Shown: positions 25,893 to 35,432 of the stretch, piece by piece
Layout of the letters: each line of letters starts with the position of its first letter
Position numbering within the stretch: position 1 is the first letter of the stretch
Assembly (NCBI RefSeq): GCF_018100925.1
Contig: NZ_JAGJEH010000002.1
Span: 372,001-436,000, forward strand
Length of the DNA stretch: 64,000 nucleotides
Reading direction: 5' to 3'
Source of the DNA: Pseudoalteromonas luteoviolacea
Lineage (GTDB): Bacteria > Pseudomonadota > Gammaproteobacteria > Enterobacterales > Alteromonadaceae
Program-made: the position numbers and the translations under genes
The notes under the pieces: model-generated
The model's database searches: none
The model's input: the letters and a program-made list of their open reading frames with translations, nothing else
What the model was told of the DNA's origin: nothing

Positions 25893-26011
25893 GTAGGGCA
25901 TGATTGTGAGGGGATATGCCTCTTTGGTGAAGGTATAAATTTGGCGTAACGTGACGCCAAATTTATATCTTTAGTCCGAAACTCATCAGTGCATAGCACA
26001 TAAATTAAATA

Positions 26012-26515
26012 TCAATCAGATGAGAACTTAAATTTATCAAAAAAGGATTTTTGCACCGGGTGTTTAAGCGCTTTAGGCCTGAGTGTTTGTACTTGCTCAA
26101 TGATAGCTTGGTTATCGTATCCAAGACGTTTCATCAGCAGCCCAATGACCAGCCCAGTTCGACCAGAGCCACCTTTACAGTGGACCGCGACAGTGCCTTT
26201 TTGCTCTACAATGGATAAGATTGCATCGACATGTGTATTGAAAGCATCAGTAAAGTCTTGGTTAGGGGCGTCGTCATCTGGCAGAGGCATTTGAAACCAC
26301 TGCAGCGCGAACTTTTCACAGGCAAGTGGTAGTCCTTGTACACCGTTTTTTTCCATTTCACTGTCGTACATCAAAGTGACAATCGCTTGAACTGAAGCAG
26401 ACTTGAGCTGCTCGACAGCTTGGGTTAATGACACTTCTTTTGTGCCAGGGCATGGAGTGAAAACGAACGTCCCGCCGTTATTCAGGGTTAGTTTGTCAAA
26501 AGGGTGTGTTTGCAT
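26012..26515 (-). CDS. Dual-specificity/tyrosine phosphatase-like protein in the arsenic operon
   Basis: A 167-residue protein with the CX5R phosphatase loop VHCKGGSGRTGLVIG (C113, R119) and an upstream general-acid region with aspartates (PDDDAPNQDF). It resembles CDKN3-type dual-specificity phosphatases. It is the last gene of a three-gene minus-strand run with the ACR3 pump (18 bases upstream) and the ArsC-ArsR fusion, suggesting a link to arsenic metabolism, perhaps acting on an arsenylated metabolite; this is inferred from position. Confidence 0.82.
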   Translation of the reverse strand: MQTHPFDKLTLNNGGTFVFTPCPGTKEVSLTQAVEQLKSASVQAIVTLMYDSEMEKNGVQGLPLACEKFALQWFQMPLPDDDAPNQDFTDAFNTHVDAILSIVEQKGTVAVHCKGGSGRTGLVIGLLMKRLGYDNQAIIEQVQTLRPKALKHPVQKSFFDKFKFSSD

Positions 26516-26533
26516 AACAGTCTCTTCGTGAGT

Positions 26534-27556
26534 TTATGGGTTAAACCAATGCTTGGTTTTATTGACGATAGCAACGAGAGACAGCATTACAGGTACTTCT
26601 ACCAAAACGCCAACCACGGTTGCCAGTGCCGCGCCTGAATGCAATCCAAATAAAGAGATCGCGACAGCAACAGCGAGTTCAAAAAAGTTCGAGGTACCGA
26701 TCAGACAAGCTGGTGCAGCAATATTGTGTCTAAGTTTCAATTTTAAAGCGGCAAAATAGGCGATAAAAAATATCCCATAGGTTTGCAAAATGAGCGGAAT
26801 TGCAATCAGGACTATGTTCATCGGCTGTGAAATAATGGTATTCGCTTGAAATCCAAACAGCAGTACCACAGTTGCCAATAAGCCAATGACTGAATACGGC
26901 TTTAGCCTCGCCAAGAAGGAATCAATCGCAGCTTCATTTTTATTCGAGCCATTCAGTTTTTTCCGAGTCACAATACCAGCTACAAGCGGTAATAAGACAT
27001 AAAGTAAAACTGAGATAAGTAAGGTATCCCATGGAACATGAATATTCGACACGCCCAAAAGCAGACCTGCAATCGGCGCAAAGGCAAATATCATGATCAC
27101 ATCGTTGACTGAGACTTGCACTAAAGTGTAATTCGCATCACCTTTGGTCAGCTGAGACCAAACAAACACCATGGCAGTACAGGGAGCAACTCCCAGTAGT
27201 ATCATACCTGCAATATACTCTTGTGCAGTTTGTGGGCTGACATAGCTGGCAAAAATGCCTTCAAAAAATAACCATCCAAGGGCTGCCATGGTAAATGGTT
27301 TTATCAACCAATTTATCACGACAGTGAGTACCAGCCCTTTGGGGTTTTTACCGACTTCTTTGATGGTAGAGAAATCAATTTGCACCATCATGGGGTAGAT
27401 CATCACCCAAATTAGCACCGCGACTACTAAATTGACTTTAGCGAAGGTTAAAGCAGCGATAGATTCAAAAACTGTTGGGTAAACTAAGCCAAGCCCAACC
27501 CCTGTGGCGATGCTTACGGCGACCCAAATGGATAAATAGCGTTCAAAAATTCCCAC
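26534..27556 (-). CDS. acr3: ACR3-family arsenite efflux permease
   Basis: A 340-residue membrane protein with about ten transmembrane segments. [19 protein letters not shown] carries the conserved cysteine (C126) needed for As(III) transport in ACR3, and [17 protein letters not shown] and [14 protein letters not shown] are the other signature blocks. It exports arsenite, driven by the proton gradient. It lies 11 bases downstream of the ArsC-ArsR fusion gene. This is ACR3, not the unrelated ArsB. Confidence 0.95.
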   Translation of the reverse strand: MGIFERYLSIWVAVSIATGVGLGLVYPTVFESIAALTFAKVNLVVAVLIWVMIYPMMVQIDFSTIKEVGKNPKGLVLTVVINWLIKPFTMAALGWLFFEGIFASYVSPQTAQEYIAGMILLGVAPCTAMVFVWSQLTKGDANYTLVQVSVNDVIMIFAFAPIAGLLLGVSNIHVPWDTLLISVLLYVLLPLVAGIVTRKKLNGSNKNEAAIDSFLARLKPYSVIGLLATVVLLFGFQANTIISQPMNIVLIAIPLILQTYGIFFIAYFAALKLKLRHNIAAPACLIGTSNFFELAVAVAISLFGLHSGAALATVVGVLVEVPVMLSLVAIVNKTKHWFNP

Positions 27557-27567
27557 TGTAATACCTT

Positions 27568-28329
27568 TTAACTACACAAGTTTGAGTAACGAGTAGGGCG
27601 GTCTCCCATAGTGTTTAGTCGTGCCAGTTCTTGCTCTATGAAATTTGGTTCATTGATAACTGTTGACGTGATCGTGTGTTTCATCCACTCGGGCAGTGTA
27701 GGGTTGAGAGAGTAAAACACCCATTGATGATATTTACGATCGGATAATATACCTACTTTTCGCAATTGAGCGAGGTGACGTGACACTTTAGGCTGGCTGG
27801 GTTCGTCCAGTGCGGTCATAAGTTCGCAGACACATGCTTCTTGCTCTACTGCAATGATAAGTAAAGCCTTAAGCCGAGTTTCGTCTGCAAGTGCCTTATA
27901 AAATGCCATGGGCTCTATGGTAGCTGGCTTTTCAGAGGAGTTATCTATGAGGAGAGATTGTATTTTTTCATTGATCTCTTGCAACGTTTTTTCAAATGGG
28001 TTGTCACATTGGCGAGTCTTTGGTTCATCTATATCCCATGCTAGGCAATTTACGCCATTGACTCTGCCTTCACACTCCTTGGTTGCACTGGCACATAGGG
28101 TTATCACGTAATCGAAATGCATGTTGGCATATTCGTCTATGTGTTGTGATTTAAGCCCTTGGCTTGTGAGCCCAAAATGCTCAAGAACAGCGAGAGTACG
28201 AGGGTCAGCACCACTTGGTTTTGTCCCAGCACTGTAAACCTCATATTTACCTTTCCCATGATGTTTTAGCAGAACTTCTGCCATCAGCGATCTCGCTGAG
28301 TTCTCGGTACATAAAAAGAGTACTTTCAT
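27568..28329 (-). CDS. ArsC-ArsR fusion: arsenate reductase joined to arsenic-responsive repressor
   Basis: A 253-residue fusion. Residues 1-130 are a low-molecular-weight-phosphatase-type arsenate reductase: the CX5R loop is C7-TENSA-R13, and C79 and C86 (LCASATKEC) keep the seven-residue spacing of the thioredoxin-coupled ArsC cysteine relay. Residues about 140-235 are an ArsR/SmtB winged helix: [14 protein letters not shown], As(III)-binding C166-V-C168 in [11 protein letters not shown], and recognition helix [17 protein letters not shown]. It heads the arsenic operon, so it probably reduces arsenate and represses its own operon in one polypeptide. Confidence 0.93.
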   Translation of the reverse strand: MKVLFLCTENSARSLMAEVLLKHHGKGKYEVYSAGTKPSGADPRTLAVLEHFGLTSQGLKSQHIDEYANMHFDYVITLCASATKECEGRVNGVNCLAWDIDEPKTRQCDNPFEKTLQEINEKIQSLLIDNSSEKPATIEPMAFYKALADETRLKALLIIAVEQEACVCELMTALDEPSQPKVSRHLAQLRKVGILSDRKYHQWVFYSLNPTLPEWMKHTITSTVINEPNFIEQELARLNTMGDRPTRYSNLCS

Positions 28330-28352
28330 ATCAATGCTCGCTTTGAATATGA

Positions 28353-28372
28353 ATATAATTAATTTATTATAT
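28353..28372. promoter_or_regulatory. Candidate ArsR operator upstream of the arsenic operon
   Basis: ATATAAT and ATTATAT form 7-bp arms around six bases, 23 bases before the ArsC-ArsR start codon. The region is AT-rich, so chance is possible; position is the main support. Confidence 0.4.
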
Positions 28373-28512
28373 ACTATCTTTGTTATGTATTACTCGCAAG
28401 CAGTTTTAATTTGAAATTTTGAGAATGTACTGGTTTACTTTTCTTCTGATGGATAAGCAGCCTATGCCCAAAAGTTACTGGGCATAGGAAAACTTACAGC
28501 TTTTATGGGCAG

Positions 28513-30624
28513 TTAAAATGAGTAACTCAGCCCCACATAAGCCATTTGCGGGGCGCCAGGTTGGATTCGCTCTTTGCCATATCTGAGCTCAGCTTGTAAG
28601 GCATACTTTTTGTCTGTGACATTCGCCAATCGCGCGTGTAGCTTGAGTGCCTCAGTGACTTGATAGTTGGCCTTGAGGTTTGCAATTGTATAGCCATCAT
28701 ATTTTCGCGTGTTTTCAGAGTTCATCCAGTAGTCTCCAATACTCTTAATCTCAGCTGTGATATTGAGGCCTGACACGAATTGACTTGCGTAATTTAAGCG
28801 TAGGTTAGCAATGTACTCTGGGGCCATGACTAAACTATTACCAGATAAATCGACTTCTTTACTTTCTTTCGTTTTGAAATCGACTCTGCCTGCATCTTGT
28901 ACATAGTGTTGAAATTCATGATTGGATTGGCTATATGCCAGCGCCACCGACCACGCAGGTGAAAAGGTGTAAATCCCACCGATCTCGAACCCTTGATGCC
29001 TCACTTCAGAGGCATTGACGCGAAAGCTTGCGCCAAAGTCATCATAGGCTGTCACAATCGCGTCTTTAACATCCATAATATAATAAGCCAGTTCTATAGA
29101 GAGTTTGTTAAAGTTTGCTTTGTAGCCTAGTTCGTATGTATCGGATGTTTCCTCGCTGATTGAGTCCAATTGTGAACTGGTTTCTTTGGTCTTTAAATGG
29201 TAAATCTCAGAAGCCGTGGGGATCCGAATCGCATTGGCATAACGAACATAAACACTGGACTGTTCGCTGAGCAGGTAGTTTAAACTCGCTTTAGGGCTCA
29301 AGTGTTCAAAAGTATCACTGCGACTTGCGATTGAACGATTACCAAATCCATCATCATCGTAAGCAGACAAGGTATTGTCAAAGTCGTATTGGTTGTTGTC
29401 GTATCTTAACCCGATTGAATAATTTAGTTGTTCAGTGAGTTTACCTAGGTGTTGAATGTAAGGAGATACCCCTACAAAACGTGTGGAATCATTATAAAAA
29501 ACATGCCCTTGCGGATAGGTTGCAGCACCCCAACCAGTTGTAGTTCTGGTGGTTGGTTGATAGGAGTAAGCATCACCTTCTGAGCGTTCTAGGTCGATGC
29601 CTATCGTGGTTTCAAAATCCGGATTGTGTCTAAAGTTTGTTAAGGCCAACAGACCGACCGTTCTAACACTTGATTCGATCTTCGGCATATTCGGTTGCCA
29701 AGTCGCAATATAATCGTTACTACGATAGCGTAAATAAGGAATCACCGACGCGTAAAAGTCGTGATCTTCATATTTATATTCTGAGCTCAATCGAACGTAA
29801 TCGGTGGCACGGCTAGGATCAATGGCTAGTACTTCATCGGGCAAACCAGATTGTGATGGATCTAGGTTAAACTGCTCTTCGGTGAGTGCGTTTAGCATTT
29901 GTTGATCTAGCGTTGAAGTGATCAAGCTGGTTTTAAGGCTTTGTTTGTCATCTATCTCAAGCTCATGGAGGACATTAAACTCCGCTTTTTCAACACTGCT
30001 ATGCTCTCTCCAGCCTTCATTATTTAAGTAGGCACCACTGATCCGAATACCATTTGAGTTTGAGAGCTCGTGAGTAATGCTGCCGTTGACTCGCTGGTAG
30101 CCATGTTCGCCTAACGTGGAAGCTAATTCATTTTTACCTTCACCGATGGGTGCTGAAATAACATTAACGGTTGCTGCAACTGCACCGGAACCATACAGGC
30201 TGGTCCCGGCACCTTTAAGCACCTCTAAGCGAGATATTGACGAGTTGCTGCTTGCCCACCAAAGTGCATTGTGATTGTAAAATGCAGCGGATTGCAAAGG
30301 CACATTGTCTTGTAGGTATAGCGTGTAACCGCCATAGTTTATTGGCATCCGTATCGCGGCGTTATGTCCTTGTCCACCAGATAGCTGGTTGAGCAATACA
30401 CCTGAAATAGTTTCTAGAGACTCAGATACGTGTTGTGCATTGTCATTTTTTATAGTATCAGTGGATACACTGCCGACACTCAGTGCCAGATCCGTATTGG
30501 CTTTGGCTGTTCTACTTGCTGTGACGATGATCTGCTCGATATCCTCTGCCTGTTGCTGTGCGTACAGTAAATCTGCCTGCATTAGCGCTATGGCAATGAG
30601 TGAATAAGAAAAGCCAGATTTCAT
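28513..30624 (-). CDS. TonB-dependent outer-membrane receptor
   Basis: A 703-residue receptor with signal peptide (to about residue 22, LLYAQ), a TonB box-like segment IEQIIVTASRT, a plug domain (about 45-160, with RLEVLKGAGTSLYGSGAVAATVNVI) and a beta barrel ending in aromatic YVGLSYSF, as expected for an outer-membrane beta barrel. The ligand is not predictable from sequence; siderophore or heme are usual. Its ATG overlaps the stop of the PepSY gene by one base (TAATG), so the two are translationally coupled and probably serve the same uptake path. The long gap downstream ends the operon. Confidence 0.92.
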   Translation of the reverse strand: MKSGFSYSLIAIALMQADLLYAQQQAEDIEQIIVTASRTAKANTDLALSVGSVSTDTIKNDNAQHVSESLETISGVLLNQLSGGQGHNAAIRMPINYGGYTLYLQDNVPLQSAAFYNHNALWWASSNSSISRLEVLKGAGTSLYGSGAVAATVNVISAPIGEGKNELASTLGEHGYQRVNGSITHELSNSNGIRISGAYLNNEGWREHSSVEKAEFNVLHELEIDDKQSLKTSLITSTLDQQMLNALTEEQFNLDPSQSGLPDEVLAIDPSRATDYVRLSSEYKYEDHDFYASVIPYLRYRSNDYIATWQPNMPKIESSVRTVGLLALTNFRHNPDFETTIGIDLERSEGDAYSYQPTTRTTTGWGAATYPQGHVFYNDSTRFVGVSPYIQHLGKLTEQLNYSIGLRYDNNQYDFDNTLSAYDDDGFGNRSIASRSDTFEHLSPKASLNYLLSEQSSVYVRYANAIRIPTASEIYHLKTKETSSQLDSISEETSDTYELGYKANFNKLSIELAYYIMDVKDAIVTAYDDFGASFRVNASEVRHQGFEIGGIYTFSPAWSVALAYSQSNHEFQHYVQDAGRVDFKTKESKEVDLSGNSLVMAPEYIANLRLNYASQFVSGLNITAEIKSIGDYWMNSENTRKYDGYTIANLKANYQVTEALKLHARLANVTDKKYALQAELRYGKERIQPGAPQMAYVGLSYSF

Positions 30625-32075
30625 TATGCTTGTTCCTTAGTTATTTCTAATATTTCGTTATTTTGTATATTGCGATGTATTTTTGCCCGACGCTGGCGCA
30701 GCAGTTTCGAAAAGTACATTGAAGTACCTAATAAGGCAATAAATGCTAATCCGAGGCAGATCAGAGTAATGATGCTATCACGAATATCTTTACCCAAAGG
30801 GTTTAAAAAGTGGTACTTATGTAAATAGCCAAAATGCCAACTACGTGCGTTTTGCCACGTGTCGTCAACTGCGGCAATGTAACCGGTATGGAGTTCTATG
30901 CTATAGCGCACCTCTGGAGATTGTTCGAAACTCAGTTGTAGCACTGGTAGCCGCTTGTTAACAAAACCATATGTTGGGCCGAACTTATCAATTTTTTTGC
31001 TGTGTGTGAGCGTGCCCTTTATATTTAATTGATTGAGCAACGCACTCTGAGCGAAAGCTTTATCGTCATATTGAGTTTGGTTATTTTGCCAATATGTAAA
31101 GTGCATCGAATTATTTTTGTACGATACGATTTGGCTTAGGACTTGACCTGAAATAATGACCAACTGGAAATTATGGCCATTTGCTATTGCCAGCGTTTTG
31201 ACAGGATCATGATGGATGGCGTCTGTGGCAATTTGGTTGGTCGGTGAAAGATCTCTAAACTCTTGCAAAAAAAACTTATCAATTAAAATGTGCGTACTAC
31301 TACTCGCAAACCCGAGCATACACAAACTTAAAGCCAACCCTGAAGCCCTATGTAACGACCGTCTATTAAGTTGTTTTGTTTTAATTCGTGACCACAACAC
31401 ACTGTAAGAAAGCAGTCCAAAAATGGCCATAACCAATACCGCGATGCTGATTAGCAGCATGGGTATGATGCGCCATAGGCTGTGTCTATCACCAGCAAAC
31501 TGCCATGTATGTAACTGTTTGAACCAGAAAGACAGCGACTCTCTCAGTGGTGTATTGTGCGCGGTTATGCGTTTGCCTAATGTGTCTATATATATGTTGT
31601 TCCCGCTGTCCATGTGCAATCGATACACAGGCAATACCCGGTTTATTTCAGGGTAAGCAGAACTGAATTGTGTGACAAGTTCACTCTTTATAACGTTTTG
31701 ATTGGTCCATTGTGTTGCTAGGTAGCGTGCATAATCAACATCATTTAAGCTGACACTGGTTGCTGATAAAGGGAGGTAATGCACCGTTGTGCCGTCATCA
31801 ATTTGCTGTTGAACTTGATAGAAGTAGTTTCCTTTAAACTCTACCAAACTAGCATGGCTGAAGTGATGGACACCTTGCTGCTTTAATGCGTCTTTCAAAT
31901 GTATATAGTTTTGTAATCTATTTGATTCAACTTTGATTGGGTCAGGTTTTATGTGTGGCGCTTTTGCAAAATGAGACATTGCGGGGTGCAGTAGCCCTGA
32001 CAGCGTCCAAATTACAAATGGAAATACGCATAAAAGAGCCAGTCGTCGATGCCATGCGAGCAGTATTTTTAGCAT
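30624..32075 (-). CDS. PepSY-domain membrane protein, probable partner of the TonB receptor
   Basis: A 483-residue inner-membrane protein with four transmembrane segments (about residues 10-30, 205-228, 240-262, 440-462). The N-terminal helix (LLAWHRRLALLCVFPFVIWTL) and the LSFWFKQLHTWQF-type motifs match the PepSY_TM family, often encoded beside siderophore receptors (PiuB, FoxB) and linked to ferric-siderophore reduction or processing. It starts with its own ATG, 264 bases from the divergent YciI gene, and overlaps the receptor gene by one base. Confidence 0.85.
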   Translation of the reverse strand: MLKILLAWHRRLALLCVFPFVIWTLSGLLHPAMSHFAKAPHIKPDPIKVESNRLQNYIHLKDALKQQGVHHFSHASLVEFKGNYFYQVQQQIDDGTTVHYLPLSATSVSLNDVDYARYLATQWTNQNVIKSELVTQFSSAYPEINRVLPVYRLHMDSGNNIYIDTLGKRITAHNTPLRESLSFWFKQLHTWQFAGDRHSLWRIIPMLLISIAVLVMAIFGLLSYSVLWSRIKTKQLNRRSLHRASGLALSLCMLGFASSSTHILIDKFFLQEFRDLSPTNQIATDAIHHDPVKTLAIANGHNFQLVIISGQVLSQIVSYKNNSMHFTYWQNNQTQYDDKAFAQSALLNQLNIKGTLTHSKKIDKFGPTYGFVNKRLPVLQLSFEQSPEVRYSIELHTGYIAAVDDTWQNARSWHFGYLHKYHFLNPLGKDIRDSIITLICLGLAFIALLGTSMYFSKLLRQRRAKIHRNIQNNEILEITKEQA

Positions 32076-32339
32076 GAATTGTTATTTAATTGGGGATAAT
32101 GGTTGGATTATATGTAATAAACTAGCCTCAAGGGATGTGACAAATTGTCGCACAAGATTCTGATTAGTATCACGAATGTTAAAGCCCCATAAGTTGTAAG
32201 GAAATGTGAAGTGGCTCTATACAAGTTGTATTTCGGTTGATACATTAATCAGTGTTAAAATAGGTACTAACAATTGGATATTGGTGTTACTATTTTGGAT
32301 ACAAAAATTGTGCCTAATAAATAACAAAAGGAACTCGCC

Positions 32340-32624
32340 ATGTTTATCGTCACGCTTAATTATCTCGTTGGATTATCAGAAGTAGAGAAGTATTTACCGC
32401 TGCATATTGAGTATTTGGATCAGTGCTATGACGATGGTATTTTTTTAATGTCAGGCCCAACTGAACCTCGTACCGGCGGTGTCATTTTAGCTGCTTCCAC
32501 ATCTAAAGAATCATTGGAAGCAACTTTAAACGAAGATCCATTTTATAAAACAGGTATTGCTGACTATCAAATAACGGAATTTGTACCAACTAAGTCAATG
32601 AAAGAGCTAAACTATCTTCTATAG
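32340..32624 (+). CDS. YciI-like protein
   Basis: A 94-residue protein of the YciI/dimeric ferredoxin-like alpha-beta barrel family: MFIVTLNYLVGLSEVEKYLPLHIEYLD carries the conserved His of the group, and FLMSGPTEPRTGGVIL contains the S-G-P loop. Exact activity is unknown; related proteins are hydrolases or lyases. AAGGAACTCGCC precedes the ATG. It lies 47 bases ahead of an unknown protein. Confidence 0.88.
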   Translation: MFIVTLNYLVGLSEVEKYLPLHIEYLDQCYDDGIFLMSGPTEPRTGGVILAASTSKESLEATLNEDPFYKTGIADYQITEFVPTKSMKELNYLL

Positions 32625-32671
32625 TTGTTCAAGAGCCGATTGTGGTCCACTTGGTACAAGGAGGTAGCTAA

Positions 32672-33571
32672 GTGCATAAAAATCTACTAAACACACTGCG
32701 CTTACTGGTTAAGCAACCCACTCAATTAAAAGGCAATATAAATAAGCAGCTTACGCTATTTAAAGATTCGGTAGCGGGACTGCCTTTTTTAGCCTCGTGC
32801 CACAAATCGAAACTGTCAGACTATGACGAAAAGCATTACTTTGTCATCCCTTTTGAATTGGGGGAGCACAAAGTTGCCTTACATACTTTAAGAAACTTGC
32901 CGGACGGTGTACCAGAAGTAAATGCATTACCAAAACGCCGAGTATTTCACTTTGCCAATGAACATGCTGAAGCTTTATTAACAAATATTTTGTCAGAACA
33001 AGCTGAATCTTTAGTAAGAAAACAGCAGGAAGGGCAGGTAAGTCGGTTAGAGCTGCTAGCAAATGATATAGATAAGTTAGATACAAAACTCACTTACGGC
33101 ATGTTTCTCATAGGCGGACTCTCTGCCTTTGTGAATCCTGCCATTGGTGCGGCTATTGCTGCAAAAGCGGCACTGCCTAGTATTACGGGCTTATTAAACA
33201 AACATGGTGTTCGCCCACTAGGAGAAAAGTATACGCAAGTCGCGCTCAATCAGCATATTGAAGAGGCGCAAGATAAAGTGCTACAGGAATTTTCTGAGGC
33301 GGATACAGTAAAATTGATAAACCCGGTTTTGAGCCGATTATACCGTGCCCTTGAAACGTCTGAGCAACAGTATGATCCATTATTAGACGAATCATTTAAT
33401 GACGTGGGCTTTGGTGAACATGAAAAAGAAGAATGGTTAGAATTGACGGTTGAAGCATTGGCACATGTTTACGAAGACATCATTCATCAGCCTGAACTAC
33501 ACCAGCAAGCATGTTTATGTGAGGAAGATATACGCTGGTTAAATTATCTCTTTAAAGGGTATCTTGGTTGA
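32672..33571 (+). CDS. Hypothetical protein of 299 residues
   Basis: I do not recognise this protein. It has a hydrophobic stretch at about residues 142-170 (MFLIGGLSAFVNPAIGAAIAAKAA), which looks like a membrane hairpin or glycine-rich amphipathic helix, with mostly helical regions on either side and an acidic C-terminal half. No signal peptide is evident. The GTG start follows GGAGG seven bases upstream. It is 47 bases downstream of the YciI-like gene and 20 bases upstream of a secreted protein, so the three are likely co-transcribed. Confidence 0.7.
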   Translation: MHKNLLNTLRLLVKQPTQLKGNINKQLTLFKDSVAGLPFLASCHKSKLSDYDEKHYFVIPFELGEHKVALHTLRNLPDGVPEVNALPKRRVFHFANEHAEALLTNILSEQAESLVRKQQEGQVSRLELLANDIDKLDTKLTYGMFLIGGLSAFVNPAIGAAIAAKAALPSITGLLNKHGVRPLGEKYTQVALNQHIEEAQDKVLQEFSEADTVKLINPVLSRLYRALETSEQQYDPLLDESFNDVGFGEHEKEEWLELTVEALAHVYEDIIHQPELHQQACLCEEDIRWLNYLFKGYLG

Positions 33572-33591
33572 TTTACATAAGGAATCAATAA

Positions 33592-34572
33592 ATGGCGATG
33601 TGGAAGCAAGCTTGCCAATTTTTCGGTCTATTTTGGTTACTTTTTAGTTCAAATACCTTTGCAACTGTGGATATATATTCTCAGACAGTAGCGGACAAGT
33701 CATGGCAAGTTAGGCAAGCCGTGTCGTCACCAACAGGACAAAGGATCAAGCTCAAAGTTGACGTATTGGCTGAGGAGCAAGTGAGGTGGTTTCAAATCAT
33801 TCCTGATACCAGCCAATACTACAAAAACGCCAACCACCCATGGGAGGAAAACCCTTATAAGTGGGCCGGGTTTGGCAAAGTAAACTACTATAAAAAGCAT
33901 CTCAATCAGTTTGATAATTTGGCTGAAATAGAAGTATCAGGAACATGGTTAAGTAAGAATAATGTGTTTGATTCACCCTACTACCATGCCAATGTAGGTA
34001 GCTTTTGGTTCCAAGTTGAAGTGGTAGGCAAAGATGGCCGCCGCCGTAAAAGTATGGGGTTAGAAAATAACGATCATCGCGGTTTAGATAAACAGGTACT
34101 TCGAGTTTCATTCACTCAAGGCGAGGGATATTTGGGTGTGCTGAGTAGCTTTTTTAATGTGCCGGCCATTTTCGGGTCTATACCTTACCAAAGCCAGCAT
34201 TATTTAGGGGTTGATTGCGCAGATGTATTAATGGCTGCAAATGCGATAAAGGACAATGACAAAGTATTTGATCGTAATGTAGCTTGGTTGGTGACAAATT
34301 TAAAGCACAAAGCGAAGTTACATGGATTTACAGGTTCAGATACAAAGTTGAAGTGGGGTGATGACATTTTGCCAGGAGATTTTATTGCGGTTAGATACCG
34401 TCAAAATGGGCAGTTTGCACACATAGGCGCGCTCTATCAAGATAGCAATAACAATGGCGTACTCGATGGTGACGATTTGGTTATGCACGCCGGGCCTAAT
34501 GCGTTGAGTTATAGCACAGTAGCCAATGCGGGGTTTCTGGGTGAGGTTGTGGTCCTTGATAATCAAGATTAA
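33592..34572 (+). CDS. Secreted protein with a possible NlpC/P60-like or DUF1287-like C-terminal domain
   Basis: A 326-residue product with a signal peptide to about residue 24 (SSNTFA). A C-terminal region holds C209 in GVDCADVLMAA, H277 in AHIGALY and H299 in MHAGPNAL, in the order seen in cysteine peptidase or amidase folds such as NlpC/P60. Between them DSNNNGVLDGDDL (284-296) is a calcium-binding EF-hand-like loop. The first 200 residues are unrecognised. The catalytic assignment is an inference from residue order. AAGGAATCAATAA precedes the ATG. Confidence 0.72.
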   Translation: MAMWKQACQFFGLFWLLFSSNTFATVDIYSQTVADKSWQVRQAVSSPTGQRIKLKVDVLAEEQVRWFQIIPDTSQYYKNANHPWEENPYKWAGFGKVNYYKKHLNQFDNLAEIEVSGTWLSKNNVFDSPYYHANVGSFWFQVEVVGKDGRRRKSMGLENNDHRGLDKQVLRVSFTQGEGYLGVLSSFFNVPAIFGSIPYQSQHYLGVDCADVLMAANAIKDNDKVFDRNVAWLVTNLKHKAKLHGFTGSDTKLKWGDDILPGDFIAVRYRQNGQFAHIGALYQDSNNNGVLDGDDLVMHAGPNALSYSTVANAGFLGEVVVLDNQD

Positions 34573-34645
34573 GCCGAATGTAACTGCCGGGTACCTGAAA
34601 TTCAGAACCAAGTGACGTGAAAAATATTCAGCGCCTACATACATA

Positions 34646-35146
34646 ATGGATAACCTCATCACTATGATTAGAAAAGCTCAGCTTCAAGATATAAACAGTC
34701 TCGCTGCACTCGCGTTGCAGGTGTGGTTAACGACGTATACTCCAGATGGTATGCGTGACGAATATGCGCACTTTGCATTAACGACATTTACGCCCAAGTA
34801 CTTTAGCCAATTAATTAATAACCCTAAGTATAAAGTAATGATATATGAGCGAGATAATGCCATTGTCGGCTTTGCGGTAGTCAACTTCGAGTCTAATTAT
34901 CAGGGATGTGACTACGGATTTGAGATAGAAAAACTTTATGTTCACAATGCGTTTCAAGGACAGGGGATTGGAAAAAAACTATTGACTGAAATGAAACGTC
35001 ATTGGGGCGCTGAATTTTGGCTTTATACATGGGTGGAGAATACGTCGAATTTGTTTTACCAGCGACTTGGCCTTGAACACATTGGCACATTCAGTTTTGA
35101 TTTCTCAGGTACTCAAATAGTCAACAATGTATATCGTAGTAAATAA
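34646..35146 (+). CDS. GNAT-family N-acetyltransferase
   Basis: A protein of about 166 residues with the GNAT core EIEKLYVHNAFQGQGIGKKL (acetyl-CoA loop Q-G-x-G-I-G-K) and the motif B strand FYQRLGLEHIGTFSFD. The first ATG (34646) and a second ATG six codons later (34664, MIRKAQLQD) are both possible; neither has a good ribosome site, and the second starts nearer the usual family start. Substrate unknown. Confidence 0.83.
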   Translation: MDNLITMIRKAQLQDINSLAALALQVWLTTYTPDGMRDEYAHFALTTFTPKYFSQLINNPKYKVMIYERDNAIVGFAVVNFESNYQGCDYGFEIEKLYVHNAFQGQGIGKKLLTEMKRHWGAEFWLYTWVENTSNLFYQRLGLEHIGTFSFDFSGTQIVNNVYRSK

Positions 35147-35432
35147 GCTAGATTCTAAGTTTCATTTGCATTGCAAAACCTTTACACGCAACATGTCTAT
35201 ATCAAAATAAGTAGTCTAAATCTAAATGACAAAGTTGAATATTTCCACCTAACGGACAAAAGAAAACCCTATCACCTATAAATTATTTGAGATATGTCGA
35301 TTTGGGAGCCACACAAGTTGAGAGGGATGTACTCTATAACTACAATAGCGCATCTAGTGTCGTGAAAGGAAGCCGTCTTATTAGGTTCCTGCACCTAAAG
35401 TGGGGGCTTAGTCGTAGCGTGTTAACTCACAA

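Noticed and set aside
32076..32339. Possible Fur box in front of the PepSY-receptor operon
   Set aside because: The AT-rich sequence does not give a convincing match to the 19-bp Fur consensus, so iron control is not claimed.
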